Of a stretch of 64,000 nucleotides of DNA, positions 1-9,184 are shown one piece after another. Position numbers and translations under genes: made by a program. This DNA is from Bacteroidota bacterium (lineage in GTDB: Bacteria; Bacteroidota; Bacteroidia; SXHM01). The stretch lies in the NCBI GenBank assembly GCA_947478465.1, contig CANJWH010000003.1, positions 38,186 through 102,185 of the forward strand, written 5' to 3'. The first letter of the stretch is position 1. Each line of letters starts with the position of its first letter. Below the pieces are notes generated by a model. It was not told the origin of the DNA. It ran no database searches and was given only the letters and a program-made list of their open reading frames with translations.

Positions 1-603
1 AAAAAACCTGCTGCAGCCAAAGACCGCATTTTAATAGGTGCAGGTTTTGCAAACTGGTTGAATGCACCTGCAGGTGTAAATGTAAAATTTGCAGGTAGCC
101 GCAGTTTTGATGCAGCCGTTATGTACGACCAGCCGCTAGGCACCAGCCCCATCAGCCTTGCTCTTGGTCTTGGTTTCTCGGCACAAAATATTTCTTCTAA
201 CGCACAGTTTAAAGACACTTTAGGTGTTACATCACTCGCTCCTTATGCTGATTCAGTTTACAGCGATATCAAACGTAACAAAATCTCTATGAGCTACCTT
301 ACTGTTCCTTTTGAATTACGGTTCCGCTCAAAACCTGATAAAGCATATCGCAGATGGAATGTAGCAGCTGGTTTTAAGTTTGGCCTTTTGGTGCAAAGCC
401 ACAGTAAATATCAGGATAGCAATGTTAAAACAAAATCATACCCTGTTGATAACCTCAATCTATTAAACTACGGTCCAACCTTTCGTTTTGGTTACGGACA
501 GGTTTCACTTTATGGCTACTACGCCCTTTCAAATGTATTTGAAAACGGCAAAGGTCCCTGGGTTACACCTTTCAACTTTGGATTGGTGTTAGCACCGTTC
601 TAA
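1..603 (+). CDS. outer-membrane beta-barrel protein, 3' part
   Basis: The frame is open from base 1, so the start lies before the window; 200 residues and the stop are present. The protein alternates polar and hydrophobic residues in short strands, has many Gly and aromatic residues at strand ends, and ends in a Phe (LAPF), the usual C-terminal signature of an outer-membrane barrel. It resembles the PorT-type/OMP beta-barrel family common in Bacteroidota. A TTG at 58 could be taken for a start but is internal, because the upstream codons continue the same barrel pattern. The next gene encodes a periplasmic chaperone for outer-membrane proteins, which fits the location. The specific function cannot be told from the barrel alone. 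Confidence 0.75.
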   Translation, partial: KKPAAAKDRILIGAGFANWLNAPAGVNVKFAGSRSFDAAVMYDQPLGTSPISLALGLGFSAQNISSNAQFKDTLGVTSLAPYADSVYSDIKRNKISMSYLTVPFELRFRSKPDKAYRRWNVAAGFKFGLLVQSHSKYQDSNVKTKSYPVDNLNLLNYGPTFRFGYGQVSLYGYYALSNVFENGKGPWVTPFNFGLVLAPF

Positions 604-700
604 GTAAGTTGGATTTTTAAAAATAAATGAAGCTATAAGGTAACTCTGTTATCTCTGGCACACCTATTGCCTAAATCTCTGCGCTGAAAAGAAAAAATTC

Positions 701-708
701 TACCTTTG
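701..708 (+). promoter_or_regulatory. -7 promoter box of the OmpH-like gene
   Basis: TACCTTTG matches the Bacteroidota -7 consensus TAnnTTTG. It lies 39 bases before the ATG at 748, so transcription would start near 715. No clear TTG at -33 is seen at the usual 19-21 base spacing. The box overlaps a TTG at 706 that would otherwise extend the reading frame, which argues against that start. Confidence 0.55.
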
Positions 709-747
709 ACATCCCTAAAAAAAATAAACCAACATAAAAGAACGAAC

Positions 748-1320
748 ATGAGAATGAAATTTTTGATTGCAACACTAGCAGCAGCAGTATTTACAGTGCA
801 GGGTGCATTGGCCCAGATTAAAATCGGCTACACTAATATTGAAATGATTTTGGCCTATATGCCAGAAACCCAGCAGATGAATAAGGATCTTCAAATCTAT
901 GCCGGAAAATTAGACAAAGCCATGCAGGTTGAAGAAAACTACTTCCAGTTGAAAATGGATGAATACACCGCCCTTTCAAAACAAAACAAACTAACTCCTG
1001 CCGAAGACGAAAACCGCCAGAGAGAACTGATGAAGTTAGACAGCACCCTGCGTCAAAAACAAGCCGTTCAGGAGCAGCAGGTAATGGCTATGCAACAGGA
1101 ATTAATTGCACCAACATTAGATAAATTGCAAAAAGCAATTGACGAAATAAGCAAAGCAGAAGGCTATACCTACGTGCTTAACCAAAGCACATCAACCGGT
1201 GTTTCTACTATTCTTTTCGGTCCTGAAAGCGATAACCTTACCGAAAAAATATTAACTAAATTAGGCGTTCCAATTCCTAAAGAAATGCAGGACGCAAAAG
1301 CAACACCACCCGGACAATAA
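748..1320 (+). CDS. OmpH/Skp-family periplasmic chaperone
   Basis: A 190-residue protein of the OmpH/Skp family, which binds unfolded outer-membrane proteins in the periplasm. Residues 1 to about 23 form a signal peptide ending in ALA-Q. The mature part starts with the family pattern KIGYTNIEMIL, followed by a long charged and Gln-rich coiled coil (about residues 50-130) and a short C-terminal beta part with the pattern YTYVLNQS, all as in Skp. ATG at 748 was chosen because the upstream TTG at 706 lies in the promoter box; an ATG two codons later (754) is also possible. dnaG follows after 9 bases, so the two are probably co-transcribed. Confidence 0.88.
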   Translation: MRMKFLIATLAAAVFTVQGALAQIKIGYTNIEMILAYMPETQQMNKDLQIYAGKLDKAMQVEENYFQLKMDEYTALSKQNKLTPAEDENRQRELMKLDSTLRQKQAVQEQQVMAMQQELIAPTLDKLQKAIDEISKAEGYTYVLNQSTSTGVSTILFGPESDNLTEKILTKLGVPIPKEMQDAKATPPGQ

Positions 1321-1329
1321 CAACCCGTT

Positions 1330-3294
1330 TTGATTGACAGGCAAACGATAGACAAAATCTTTGAAGCCGCCCGCATTGAAGAGGTGGTAGGAGATTTTGT
1401 AAGCCTGAAAAAACGCGGAGCCAATTTGCTTGGCCTCTGTCCTTTTCACAACGAAAAAACACCTTCGTTCAATGTATCACCTGCCCGCGGCATCTATAAA
1501 TGCTTTGGCTGCGGCAAGGGCGGCAACCCCGTAAATTTTATCATGGAACACGAGCACCTCACTTATCCTGAGGCGCTGCGTTTTCTTGCGCGTAAATACA
1601 GCATTGAAATAGAGGAGAAAGAAGAAAGCCCCGAAGAAATTCAGGCGCATAATGAGAAAGAAAGTCTGATGCTTGTCTCAGGTTTTGCCCAGCAATTTTT
1701 TACCGAAACGTTACTGGAAACCGAAGACGGCAAAGCCATAGGTATGCCGTACTTTATTGAGCGCGGTTTTACTGCCGATATTGTTGCAAAATTTCAGATG
1801 GGCTACAGCCCCGAAAAACGTACAGCCCTGGCCGAAGCCGCCACAGCAAAGGGCTACAAAGCCGAATACCTGGAAGCAACGGGCCTTTGCATCAAGCGCG
1901 ATGATGGTGGTTTATTAGACCGTTTTGCAGGCCGTGTAATGTTTCCCATTCACAATGTTTCGGGTCGCGTAATTGCATTTGGCGGCCGCACCCTGCGCAC
2001 CGACAAAAAAATTGCCAAGTACATCAACTCACCCGAAAGCCCGATATACCACAAGAGCAATGTGCTGTACGGAATTTATTTTGCAAAAAATAAAATCGTA
2101 AGCAACGACAATTGTTTGTTGGTGGAAGGTTATACCGATGTTGTTTCCATGCATCAGGCGGGTATTGAAAACGTGGTGGCCTCATCGGGAACATCACTTA
2201 CCGTTGAGCAAATCAGATTAATCAAGCGCTACACAAAAAATATAACAATCCTCTACGATGGCGATGCCGCGGGTATTAAAGCATCGTTCCGCGGAATTGA
2301 TTTGGTGCTGGAAGAAGGCATGAATGTGAAGGTAGTGCTCTTCCCCGAAGGCGATGACCCCGATTCATTTTCCAAAAAAGTGGGTGGCGAAGAACTGCAG
2401 GAATTCATCAGAAAAGAATCAAAAGATTTCATCGGCTTCAAAACAGGTCTGTTATTAAAAGACACCCAAAACGACCCCATAGCCAAAGCCGGTTTAATTC
2501 GAGAAATCATGGAAACCATCTCCCTGATTCCCGATGCCATTTCGCGCAACATTTATACTACTGAGTGCAGCCGCATTATGAATGTGGATGAGCAATTGCT
2601 CATCAGCGAGCTGAACAAAACACGCAGAAAAAACTTCACCAAAAACTTAAAGGAAGAAGAAGCACAACAAATTCCTGAAAGCGAAGAACCGTATGACCAT
2701 CCGCAACCTGTTTCCGAAAAAATGGAACCTGATTACGAAGAGCAGGAGCGTGATATTATTCGTCAACTCATAACCTTTGGCGACAAAGCTGTGATGCCTG
2801 CAAAAACAATAAATGAAGCCGGTGAAGAAGTGGATATACTCATCACCGTTGCCGAATTTATCTACCACGATTTAACTGCCGATAACATGTATTTCGATAA
2901 CCTGCTTTACCAGCTCATTTTCAATGAAGCCGGCAAAGCAATTGAGAAAAACATCATTCCCGATGATAAATTTTATGTGCAAAACCCTGACCAGAGAATA
3001 AGCGGATTTGCCGCAGGAATAATCTCAAGCCCTTATTTACTAAGTCCTAAATGGCTTGATAAACATAAGATACATACCAATCTTGAAGAAGGAGTAATTT
3101 CAAAGTCGGTAAAGCACTCCATCTATTCTCTTAAGGTAAAACGCCTGATGAAAAAGATCAGCGAAACCGAAGAACAGTTTGCCACAGCCAAAACCGAAGA
3201 AGAAACAATGGAGATTTTGGAACAGCACAAATTGCTGTTAGACATCAAACGAAAAATTGCTACACAAGAACTGGGTAGGGTAGTGCTGAAGTAG
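1330..3294 (+). CDS. dnaG: DNA primase
   Basis: Synthesises RNA primers at the replication fork. Residues 37-61 hold the CHC2 zinc finger (C37, H40, C58, C61). The TOPRIM core has the EGYTDV motif at E266 and the DGD motif at D310/D312, which bind catalytic metal. A less conserved C-terminal part (about 430-654) would contact the DnaB helicase. Length, 654 residues, is normal. The start is TTG at 1330: the in-frame codons back to the stop of the previous gene (taa at 1318) contain no ATG or GTG, and the N-terminus MIDRQTIDKI matches other Bacteroidota primases. It lies 9 bases after the OmpH-like gene. Its stop is only two bases from the end of the convergent sdhB. Confidence 0.96.
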   Translation: MIDRQTIDKIFEAARIEEVVGDFVSLKKRGANLLGLCPFHNEKTPSFNVSPARGIYKCFGCGKGGNPVNFIMEHEHLTYPEALRFLARKYSIEIEEKEESPEEIQAHNEKESLMLVSGFAQQFFTETLLETEDGKAIGMPYFIERGFTADIVAKFQMGYSPEKRTALAEAATAKGYKAEYLEATGLCIKRDDGGLLDRFAGRVMFPIHNVSGRVIAFGGRTLRTDKKIAKYINSPESPIYHKSNVLYGIYFAKNKIVSNDNCLLVEGYTDVVSMHQAGIENVVASSGTSLTVEQIRLIKRYTKNITILYDGDAAGIKASFRGIDLVLEEGMNVKVVLFPEGDDPDSFSKKVGGEELQEFIRKESKDFIGFKTGLLLKDTQNDPIAKAGLIREIMETISLIPDAISRNIYTTECSRIMNVDEQLLISELNKTRRKNFTKNLKEEEAQQIPESEEPYDHPQPVSEKMEPDYEEQERDIIRQLITFGDKAVMPAKTINEAGEEVDILITVAEFIYHDLTADNMYFDNLLYQLIFNEAGKAIEKNIIPDDKFYVQNPDQRISGFAAGIISSPYLLSPKWLDKHKIHTNLEEGVISKSVKHSIYSLKVKRLMKKISETEEQFATAKTEEETMEILEQHKLLLDIKRKIATQELGRVVLK

Positions 3295-3296
3295 TT

Positions 3297-4070
3297 CTAA
3301 AACCCGCCTGTAATTTCTTTCTTCTCTTCGCCCGTAAGCGCAGCCGAAAGATATTCGCGATTCATACGCGCAATATTTTCCAGTGAAATTCCTTTAGGGC
3401 ATTCAACTTCGCAGGCACCTGTATTGGTGCAGTTTCCAAAACCTTCCACATCCATTTGTTCCACCATGTTCAGTACACGCTCCTGTGCTTCAATTTTACC
3501 TTGCGGTAACAAAGCCAGTTGCGAAACCTTAGCTGAAACAAACAACATAGCCGAAGAGTTTTTGCACGTTGCCACGCAGGCACCGCAGCCTATACAGGTT
3601 GCAGCATCAAACGCTTTGTCGGCATCAACCTTACTAACAGGAAGGCAGTTTGCATCCTGTGCTCCGCCTGTATTTACAGATACAAAACCACCAACATTCA
3701 TAATACGGTCAAACGCACCGCGGTCAACAACAAGGTCTTTCACCACCGGAAAAGCCTTAGCTCTCCATGGCTCAATATAAATGGTTTCACCATCTTTAAA
3801 TGAGCGCATGTGTAATTGACAAGTGGTTACCAGTCTTTCAGGGCCGTGCGCCTGTCCGTTAATATAAAGACTGCACATTCCGCAAATGCCTTCGCGGCAA
3901 TCGTGGTCAAATGATACAGGCTCTTCCCCTTTTACAACTAACTGGTCGTTCAATACGTCCAGCATTTCAAGAAACGACATATCTTCTGAAATGTCCGTTA
4001 CAGGGTAATCAACCATTTTGCCAGGTGAGTTTGGACCTTTCTGGCGCCAGATTTTGAGTAGTAGATTCAT
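3297..4070 (-). CDS. sdhB: succinate dehydrogenase/fumarate reductase iron-sulfur subunit
   Basis: Carries electrons from the FAD subunit to quinone in complex II. Cysteines C58, C63, C66 and C84 bind the [2Fe-2S] cluster; C159, C162, C165, C169 and C214, C220, C224 bind the two further clusters of the ferredoxin-like C-terminal domain. The length of 257 residues is standard. It is the last gene of sdhCAB, separated from sdhA by 147 bases that contain a repeat-flanked gene remnant, an unusual interruption for this operon. The gene is intact. Confidence 0.96.
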   Translation of the reverse strand: MNLLLKIWRQKGPNSPGKMVDYPVTDISEDMSFLEMLDVLNDQLVVKGEEPVSFDHDCREGICGMCSLYINGQAHGPERLVTTCQLHMRSFKDGETIYIEPWRAKAFPVVKDLVVDRGAFDRIMNVGGFVSVNTGGAQDANCLPVSKVDADKAFDAATCIGCGACVATCKNSSAMLFVSAKVSQLALLPQGKIEAQERVLNMVEQMDVEGFGNCTNTGACEVECPKGISLENIARMNREYLSAALTGEEKKEITGGF

Positions 4071-4080
4071 AGTTTAATAT

Positions 4081-4113
4081 AAGCCACAAGCCACTTAGCC
4101 ACAAGCCAAATAG
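4081..4113. repeat. degenerate heptamer array, left flank of the remnant
   Basis: Three to four copies of a 7-8 bp unit of the type AAGCCAC. The 11-mer GCCACAAGCCA occurs at 4083-4093 and again at 4098-4108. The same 11-mer is found far away at 48751-48761. The array lies in the 5' leader of sdhB and ends at the stop of the four-helix-bundle remnant. Its outer word GCCAAATAG is echoed in inverted form on the other side of the remnant. Confidence 0.7.
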
Positions 4114-4194
4114 TTATGGAGTTGTTTCTATTTCTTTTGGTTTTTCAATTGTATTAATAAGCGACTTCAACATTTTGCTGATTTCTTCATTTGG
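4114..4194 (-). pseudogene. 3' fragment of a four-helix-bundle (23S rRNA IVP/Avd-like) gene
   Basis: A 26-codon open piece ending in TAA, read on the minus strand between sdhA and sdhB. It encodes a short amphipathic helix with the pattern EEISKMLKSLI followed by a charged tail, very like the last helix of the small 'four helix bundle' proteins of the S23/IVP family that are scattered in Bacteroidota genomes. It has no start codon, since an in-frame TAG at 4195-4197 precedes it. The rest of the family (about 100 residues) is missing. It is bracketed by heptamer word repeats at 4081-4113 and 4195-4219. The assignment rests on one helix, so it is moderate at best. Confidence 0.42.
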
Positions 4195-4219
4195 CTAACT
4201 CCTAATTGGCTATTTGCCT
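4195..4219. repeat. degenerate heptamer array, right flank of the remnant
   Basis: Read on the minus strand, this is a run of about three 7-bp words of the type AATTAGG, directly after the sdhA stop. Its 16-base core, GCCAATTAGGAGTTAG, matches 15 of 16 bases of 48758-48773. Together with 4081-4113 it gives the gene remnant inverted ends (GCCAAATAG on one side, CTATTTGCC on the other). Confidence 0.62.
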
Positions 4220-6137
4220 ACTTATAACTTCTTTGAGCAATTTTAATATTCTCGAATTTCAATTCTTCTTTGTGTAATACAGGTTCTGCATTCTCTCCTT
4301 TGTATTCCCAGGCAGCAACATAAGCGTAGTTTTCATCATCACGCATTGCCTCACCTTCTTCTGTCTGGTATTCTTCACGGAAGTGTCCTCCACAGCTTTC
4401 GTTGCGGTTAAGAGCGTCTTTGCACATCAGTTCGCCTAACTCTATAAAGTCTGCAACACGACCTGCTTTCTCCAGCTCCTGATTAAATTCATTCAGACTT
4501 CCGGGAACTCTTACATCTTTCCAGAACTCTTTTTTCAGTTCCTGAATTTCTGCAATGGCTTCTTTCAAGCCTTTTTCGTTGCGTGCCATTCCACATTTGT
4601 CCCACATAATCTTACCAAGCTTTTTGTGGAAGTGGTCAACAGGTTTTGTGCCTTTATTATTGATAAAATGATTCAAACGTTCTTTCACCTGCTTCTCTGC
4701 CTCATCAAATTCAGGTGTATTAGTTGGAATCTTTCCGGTGCGGATATCATCAGCTAAATAATCACCAATGGTATAAGGAATAACGAAGTAACCATCAGCT
4801 AAGCCTTGCATCAGTGCAGAAGCTCCAAGGCGGTTTGCACCGTGGTCAGAGAAATTAGCTTCGCCCAACGCAAACAATCCGGGAACAGTGGTCATTAAGT
4901 CATAATCAACCCAGATCCCGCCCATGGTATAGTGTACCGCAGGATAAATACGCATCGGAGTTGCATAAGGATCTTCATCCGTAATTTTTGCATACATCTG
5001 AAACAGGTTGCCATACTTGGCTGCAACTGCATCTTTTCCTAAACGTTTTATTGCATCCGAAAAGTCAAGGTAAACAGCAAGCTTTGATTTTCCTACTCCG
5101 TAACCTGCATCGCAGCGCTCTTTTGCAGCACGTGAAGCCACATCGCGCGGAACAAGATTTCCGAATGCAGGGTAGCGTCTTTCCAGATAATAATCTCTTT
5201 CCTCTTCAGGAATATCAGTTGGTTTACGATTATCATCTTTCTTTTTCGGCACCCAAATTCTTCCATCGTTACGCAATGACTCTGACATCAGGGTCAGTTT
5301 ACTCTGGTGGTCGCCCGAAACAGGAATACAGGTCGGGTGAATTTGTGTATAGCAAGGGTTTCCGAAGAAAGCACCTTTCTTATGTATCTTCCAGGCAGCT
5401 GTTACATTACTTCCCATTGCATTGGTAGAAAGGAAGAAAACGTTTCCGTAACCGCCCGTTGCAATAATAACTGCGTGTGCTGAGTGTCTTTCAATTTCAC
5501 CGGTAATTAAGTTGCGAGCAATAATCCCGCGTGCCTTTCCATTTACAACTACCACATCCAGCATCTCGTGGCGGTTATACATTTTAATAGTTCCTTTTCC
5601 AATCTGGCGGCTCATTGCTGAATAAGCTCCAAGCAACAATTGTTGTCCCGTTTGTCCGCGGGCATAAAATGTACGTTGTACCTGCACGCCACCAAACGAC
5701 CGGTTGTCAAGCAAACCTCCGTAATCGCGTGCAAATGGAACACCTTGTGCAACACACTGGTCAATAATATTAGCAGAAACTTCGGCAAGACGATAAACAT
5801 TTGCTTCGCGTGCACGGTAGTCACCACCTTTAATAGTATCATAAAACAAGCGGAAGGTGCTGTCACCATCATTCTGATAATTTTTTGCAGCATTGATACC
5901 GCCTTGTGCGGCAATACTGTGCGCTCTGCGAGGACTATCCTGAAAACAAAATGCTTTTACACTGTATCCCATCTCGGCAAGCGAAGCGGCAGCTGCTCCC
6001 CCGGCAAGACCTGTTCCTACTACAATAATATCTATGTGTCTTTTGTTGGCAGGGTTTACCAGACGAATATGGTCTTTATGGTCAGACCACTTTTTTTCTA
6101 AAGGGCCTGCAGGAATTTTTGAATTAAGAGTTGACAT
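4218..6137 (-). CDS. sdhA: succinate dehydrogenase/fumarate reductase flavoprotein subunit
   Basis: The FAD-binding catalytic subunit of complex II, oxidising succinate to fumarate at the cytoplasmic face. The dinucleotide-binding glycines GTGLAGG start at residue 41, and the histidine for covalent FAD attachment is H73 in the motif HSIAAQGG. The substrate-site pattern HYTMGG occurs in the second half. At 639 residues it has the length of the Bacteroidota/Bacillus-type subunit. It is the middle gene of sdhCAB, 18 bases after sdhC. Confidence 0.97.
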   Translation of the reverse strand: MSTLNSKIPAGPLEKKWSDHKDHIRLVNPANKRHIDIIVVGTGLAGGAAAASLAEMGYSVKAFCFQDSPRRAHSIAAQGGINAAKNYQNDGDSTFRLFYDTIKGGDYRAREANVYRLAEVSANIIDQCVAQGVPFARDYGGLLDNRSFGGVQVQRTFYARGQTGQQLLLGAYSAMSRQIGKGTIKMYNRHEMLDVVVVNGKARGIIARNLITGEIERHSAHAVIIATGGYGNVFFLSTNAMGSNVTAAWKIHKKGAFFGNPCYTQIHPTCIPVSGDHQSKLTLMSESLRNDGRIWVPKKKDDNRKPTDIPEEERDYYLERRYPAFGNLVPRDVASRAAKERCDAGYGVGKSKLAVYLDFSDAIKRLGKDAVAAKYGNLFQMYAKITDEDPYATPMRIYPAVHYTMGGIWVDYDLMTTVPGLFALGEANFSDHGANRLGASALMQGLADGYFVIPYTIGDYLADDIRTGKIPTNTPEFDEAEKQVKERLNHFINNKGTKPVDHFHKKLGKIMWDKCGMARNEKGLKEAIAEIQELKKEFWKDVRVPGSLNEFNQELEKAGRVADFIELGELMCKDALNRNESCGGHFREEYQTEEGEAMRDDENYAYVAAWEYKGENAEPVLHKEELKFENIKIAQRSYK

Positions 6138-6155
6138 ATCTTGAATGTTGAAAGA

Positions 6156-6824
6156 TTAATGAACCAAGTGGAAATACATGCTGATAGGCATCAGAGCAAA
6201 AACAGCCGGAACTATAATAGAAAAAGCAATTCCGGCTACCTCAACAGCTTTATTGTACTTAGAATGATTTAGTCCCAGACTTTGGAAGGCACTTTTAAAG
6301 CCATGCAATAAATGCCAGAAAAGTGAGAAACATCCTGCGCAATAAAGCAAAACAATAGGGAGGCTTTCAAATCGTTCCTGCATCATTTGAAAAAGATCTT
6401 TTTCTTCACCTGTTGTAACATATTCAACGCGGTTGGGTGCCCAGAAATCGTACAGGTGAATAACAAGAAAAAGCAGAATAAGTGTTCCCAGAACTGCCAT
6501 GCTGCGTGAGTACCATGTTGAATTTTTGCCCGGATTGTTATAAGCGTATTGCACCGGACGGGCATCTCGGTTTTGTTTCCAGAGCAACAAACCATCAACT
6601 ATATGAAGGATTAAACCCGCGAACAAACCTGCTTCAATAAAATGAACAATAGTATTTGTTCCCATAAAGTGGGCATAAAAAGTAAATGTTTCTCCACCAT
6701 CATTAAACCAGATGCATGCATTAATAGAGGCATGTACCACTAAAAAGCTGATGAGAAATAAACCGGTTAAACCCATGATGATTTTTTTGCCGATTGAAGA
6801 TTTTATTAAACCAGAGGAAGTCAT
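6156..6824 (-). CDS. sdhC: succinate dehydrogenase cytochrome b558 subunit
   Basis: The single membrane anchor of a type B complex II, passing electrons to menaquinone through two b hemes. There are five predicted membrane helices in 222 residues. Candidate heme-ligand histidines sit inside helices: H31, H74, H123 and H171/H174. No sdhD follows, as expected for this class. It is the first gene of the operon, and a well-formed promoter lies just upstream (6859-6889). Confidence 0.93.
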   Translation of the reverse strand: MTSSGLIKSSIGKKIIMGLTGLFLISFLVVHASINACIWFNDGGETFTFYAHFMGTNTIVHFIEAGLFAGLILHIVDGLLLWKQNRDARPVQYAYNNPGKNSTWYSRSMAVLGTLILLFLVIHLYDFWAPNRVEYVTTGEEKDLFQMMQERFESLPIVLLYCAGCFSLFWHLLHGFKSAFQSLGLNHSKYNKAVEVAGIAFSIIVPAVFALMPISMYFHLVH

Positions 6825-6858
6825 AAGTGAAAGTTAAGAAAATATAAATATTTCGGTG

Positions 6859-6889
6859 CAAATGTATGTTCTGCAATCGTATGTTTCAA
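6859..6889 (-). promoter_or_regulatory. promoter of sdhCAB
   Basis: On the minus strand, TTG (6889-6887) is followed after 20 bases by TACATTTG (6866-6859). Both boxes and the spacing match the Bacteroidota consensus TTG-N19-21-TAnnTTTG. It lies 35 bases upstream of the sdhC start at 6824, giving a leader of roughly 28 bases. Confidence 0.72.
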
Positions 6890-6907
6890 GGAAATTATAG
6901 GATTATT

Positions 6908-7237
6908 TCACCACTTTTTAAACATAAAAAAAACAGCTGCTATTATTAACACAAAAGACACTAAATAGTTCCATTTCAGCGGCTCTTTCAGGTAAAATAC
7001 CGAGAAAATGGCAAAAACAGCCAAGGTAATTACTTCCTGAATGGTCTTGAGCTGTGCTCCACTGAACTGCTGGTAGCCAATACGATTGGCAGGAACCATA
7101 AAGCAATACTCGGCAAATGCGATAAGCCAGCTGAAGAGCACAACTTTCCAGAGTGCCACTTCCTTAAATTTAAGGTGTCCGTACCAGGCGAAAGTCATAA
7201 AAATATTGAAAGCGCATAGCAGAAGAATTGTTTTCAT
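6908..7237 (-). CDS. DMT-family protein (DUF486)
   Basis: A 109-residue membrane protein with four predicted helices, matching the DUF486 family, short relatives of the drug/metabolite transporter (EamA/SMR-like) fold. Family features visible are the FAWYGHLK segment after helix 1, FAEYCFMVPANRIGY, and a Lys-rich C-terminus. A transporter of this size would work as a dimer; the substrate is unknown. It is transcribed towards sdhC but ends 83 bases before it, beyond the sdh promoter, so the two are probably separate units. Its start region faces that of the hydroxylase gene at 7295. Confidence 0.85.
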   Translation of the reverse strand: MKTILLLCAFNIFMTFAWYGHLKFKEVALWKVVLFSWLIAFAEYCFMVPANRIGYQQFSGAQLKTIQEVITLAVFAIFSVFYLKEPLKWNYLVSFVLIIAAVFFMFKKW

Positions 7238-7276
7238 AACTGAGAAGTTTTGTAAATAATGGATTGCAATAATCCG

Positions 7277-7284
7277 TAATTTTG
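7277..7284 (+). promoter_or_regulatory. -7 box of the hydroxylase gene
   Basis: TAATTTTG fits TAnnTTTG and lies 10 bases before the ATG at 7295, so the transcript would have almost no leader. A TTTTG at 7248-7252 is 24 bases upstream, slightly farther than the usual -33 spacing. Confidence 0.45.
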
Positions 7285-7294
7285 GTAAACTTTT

Positions 7295-8131
7295 ATGAAA
7301 ACTCAGGCTTCGTTTTCTTATATTATTGAAAAGGGCATTGCCATTTTCACCATCAGCACCATCCGTTATATTGTGTTTGCGGGTTTGGCGTATCTGTTAT
7401 TTTATGTCATTTTTAAAAACAAATGGCTCCATAAGAGAATACAACAAAAGTTTCCGGGAAAGGAAAATATCTTTTACGAGATAAAATACTCAATGCCTAA
7501 CATGGTTATTTTTGGAATCAACGGGATGTTTGTTGTTTGGGCTTCGCGGCAGGGATGGACGCATTTTTACACAAAAATAGCTGACTACGGAACAGCCTAT
7601 TTTATTTTCAGCATTGTATTAATGATTTTTGTTCATGATACTTACTTTTACTGGACACATCGTTTTATGCACATGAAAAAAGTGTTTCCATTAGTGCATA
7701 AAGTTCATCATCATTCATTGAACCCTACTCCCTGGGCTGCTTTTTCTTTTCACCCTATAGAGGGCTTTATTGAGGCAGCAATTCTGCCATTAATTGTTTT
7801 TATTTTTCCGGTTCACCCGATAGCAATTTTAATCTTTTTGCTTTTTATGACTGCACTAAATGTGATGGGACATCTTGGTTTTGAAATGTACCCTAAAGGA
7901 TTTACAAAACATCCGCTGTTGGGTATTAACAATACATCAACACATCATAATATGCACCACAGTCTAACTAATTGTAACTATGGTTTGTATTTTAATTTCT
8001 GGGATAAATGGATGGGAACCAACCACAAAAAATACCACGAAACGTTTGAAAAACTTGCTTCAACTGAGAGCTCAGCAATAAGCAAAGAAGCAGAAAATCC
8101 TGAAACGGCCTTTGCAGAAAAGGTCTATTGA
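7295..8131 (+). CDS. sterol desaturase / fatty acid hydroxylase family protein
   Basis: A di-iron membrane oxygenase of the fatty-acid-hydroxylase superfamily, 278 residues with about five hydrophobic segments. The three histidine clusters that bind the two irons are visible: HDTYFYWTHRFMH, then HKVHHH, then HHNMHH near the C-terminus. Relatives hydroxylate or desaturate sterols, carotenoids or lipid acyl chains; which one applies here cannot be told. The last residues overlap the end of the convergent lipoprotein gene by 7 bases. Confidence 0.88.
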   Translation: MKTQASFSYIIEKGIAIFTISTIRYIVFAGLAYLLFYVIFKNKWLHKRIQQKFPGKENIFYEIKYSMPNMVIFGINGMFVVWASRQGWTHFYTKIADYGTAYFIFSIVLMIFVHDTYFYWTHRFMHMKKVFPLVHKVHHHSLNPTPWAAFSFHPIEGFIEAAILPLIVFIFPVHPIAILIFLLFMTALNVMGHLGFEMYPKGFTKHPLLGINNTSTHHNMHHSLTNCNYGLYFNFWDKWMGTNHKKYHETFEKLASTESSAISKEAENPETAFAEKVY

Positions 8132-8595
8132 AATTCTATATCAAACTCACCATTTTTCAAAATCTTCTTTACAAATGAATTTGAAAGAACAATGGTGTCA
8201 AAAGTGCCTTTTACTCTTGTGTCGTTAATTTCAGTAACAGTTATAGTTCCGCTGCTACCGTAAAGATTTTTATAAATGTCCCATGTGCCGGGTCCGTCAG
8301 TATATTGTACGTAACTCGCTGTGCTGTCCATTACCTGATAAACACCCGGATCCGTTAACCCGTTTATATTTATTATCAGTGTAGATACACTATCTCTTCC
8401 AATAATATTTACGGGTGCACCTGCATGAAGCGCAATAGTTTCTTTTGATGCGCTCCAGACGAGGGGATTGATAGTGTCATTTCCCGAATAAATATCACAT
8501 TTATAGATACCTAAACCCGGATTACTTTTCTTGCAGGATGAGATTAATAGAACTACTGCAGAAAGAATAAATAATGAAGAATAAATTTTTTTCAC
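8125..8595 (-). CDS. hypothetical lipoprotein
   Basis: A 156-residue protein starting with GTG at 8595. Residues 1-20 form a lipoprotein signal peptide with lipobox LISSC, so Cys21 would be acylated. The mature part is Ser/Thr/Asn-rich and beta-like, with the pattern SGTITVTEINDTRVKGTFD typical of small Bacteroidota lipoproteins with a lipocalin-like or DUF-type beta barrel. No family is recognised with certainty. Its 3' end overlaps the hydroxylase gene, and no obvious partner gene is present. Confidence 0.78.
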   Translation of the reverse strand: MKKIYSSLFILSAVVLLISSCKKSNPGLGIYKCDIYSGNDTINPLVWSASKETIALHAGAPVNIIGRDSVSTLIININGLTDPGVYQVMDSTASYVQYTDGPGTWDIYKNLYGSSGTITVTEINDTRVKGTFDTIVLSNSFVKKILKNGEFDIEFQ

Positions 8596-8626
8596 GTCCG
8601 TAATAAATTAATGGGTTAAGGATGCC

Positions 8627-8634
8627 CGAAAATA
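8627..8634 (-). promoter_or_regulatory. -7-like box (TAnnTTCG) of the lipoprotein gene
   Basis: On the minus strand this reads TATTTTCG, 32 bases before the GTG start. It differs from TAnnTTTG by one base. The same TTCG variant recurs upstream of leuS, phoH, rraA and queA in this window. Confidence 0.35.
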
Positions 8635-8665
8635 CGGATTTATTTTATTCATTTTAATCTAAAAT

Positions 8666-9100
8666 TTATTCCAGAAATTTTTCCATGTGTTTTACCAAGT
8701 CAAGAGAAGAGACAATTCCCGTCACTTTCCCACTTTCCACAATAGGAATAGCATGGAACATATTTAATTTAAATAAAGCTATAGCATCTGACAACTTTGA
8801 ATCAGGACTTAATGAAACAGGGTTGGGTGTCATTAGCTTTTCAACGGTTAAGTAATCCAGAATTACTTTATTGATTCCTTCGTTGTCAAAGGTTTCTCCT
8901 TTCTCAACAATTTCAGCGCCCAACGTAACGCGCAGAAAATCGGTAAGGCTGATGATGCCTGCAAGTTTTCCGTCTTTCACTACCGGAATATGATGCAGAT
9001 GATGATGCTCAAAAAGTTTTTTCACATCTTCGGTTTTGTTAGTGATGTCAACTGTAATGGTTGCAGCCGACATAATTTCGCGGAGGGTTATGTTTTTCAT
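8666..9100 (-). CDS. CBS-domain protein
   Basis: A 144-residue protein made of two CBS domains only (about 5-65 and 85-144), with the patterns HIPVVKDGKLAGIISLTDFL and HAIPIVESGKVTGIVSSLDL. Such pairs form a disc that binds adenine nucleotides (AMP, ATP or SAM) and acts as an energy sensor. No catalytic or membrane domain is attached, so the partner it regulates is unknown. It stands alone between the lipoprotein gene and a T9SS cargo gene. Confidence 0.88.
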   Translation of the reverse strand: MKNITLREIMSAATITVDITNKTEDVKKLFEHHHLHHIPVVKDGKLAGIISLTDFLRVTLGAEIVEKGETFDNEGINKVILDYLTVEKLMTPNPVSLSPDSKLSDAIALFKLNMFHAIPIVESGKVTGIVSSLDLVKHMEKFLE

Positions 9101-9184
9101 GGGTTATTAATTTTATTGCAATATTTGCTCTATTCATTTACAAAATAAATGACAGTAGTCAATTAATAAACTGACATATATCAC

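Noticed and set aside
5640..6101. An open frame of 153 codons opposite sdhA
   Set aside because: It lies wholly antisense to a strongly conserved gene, has no signal, motif or promoter, and its residue pattern is what one expects from the complement of sdhA codons.
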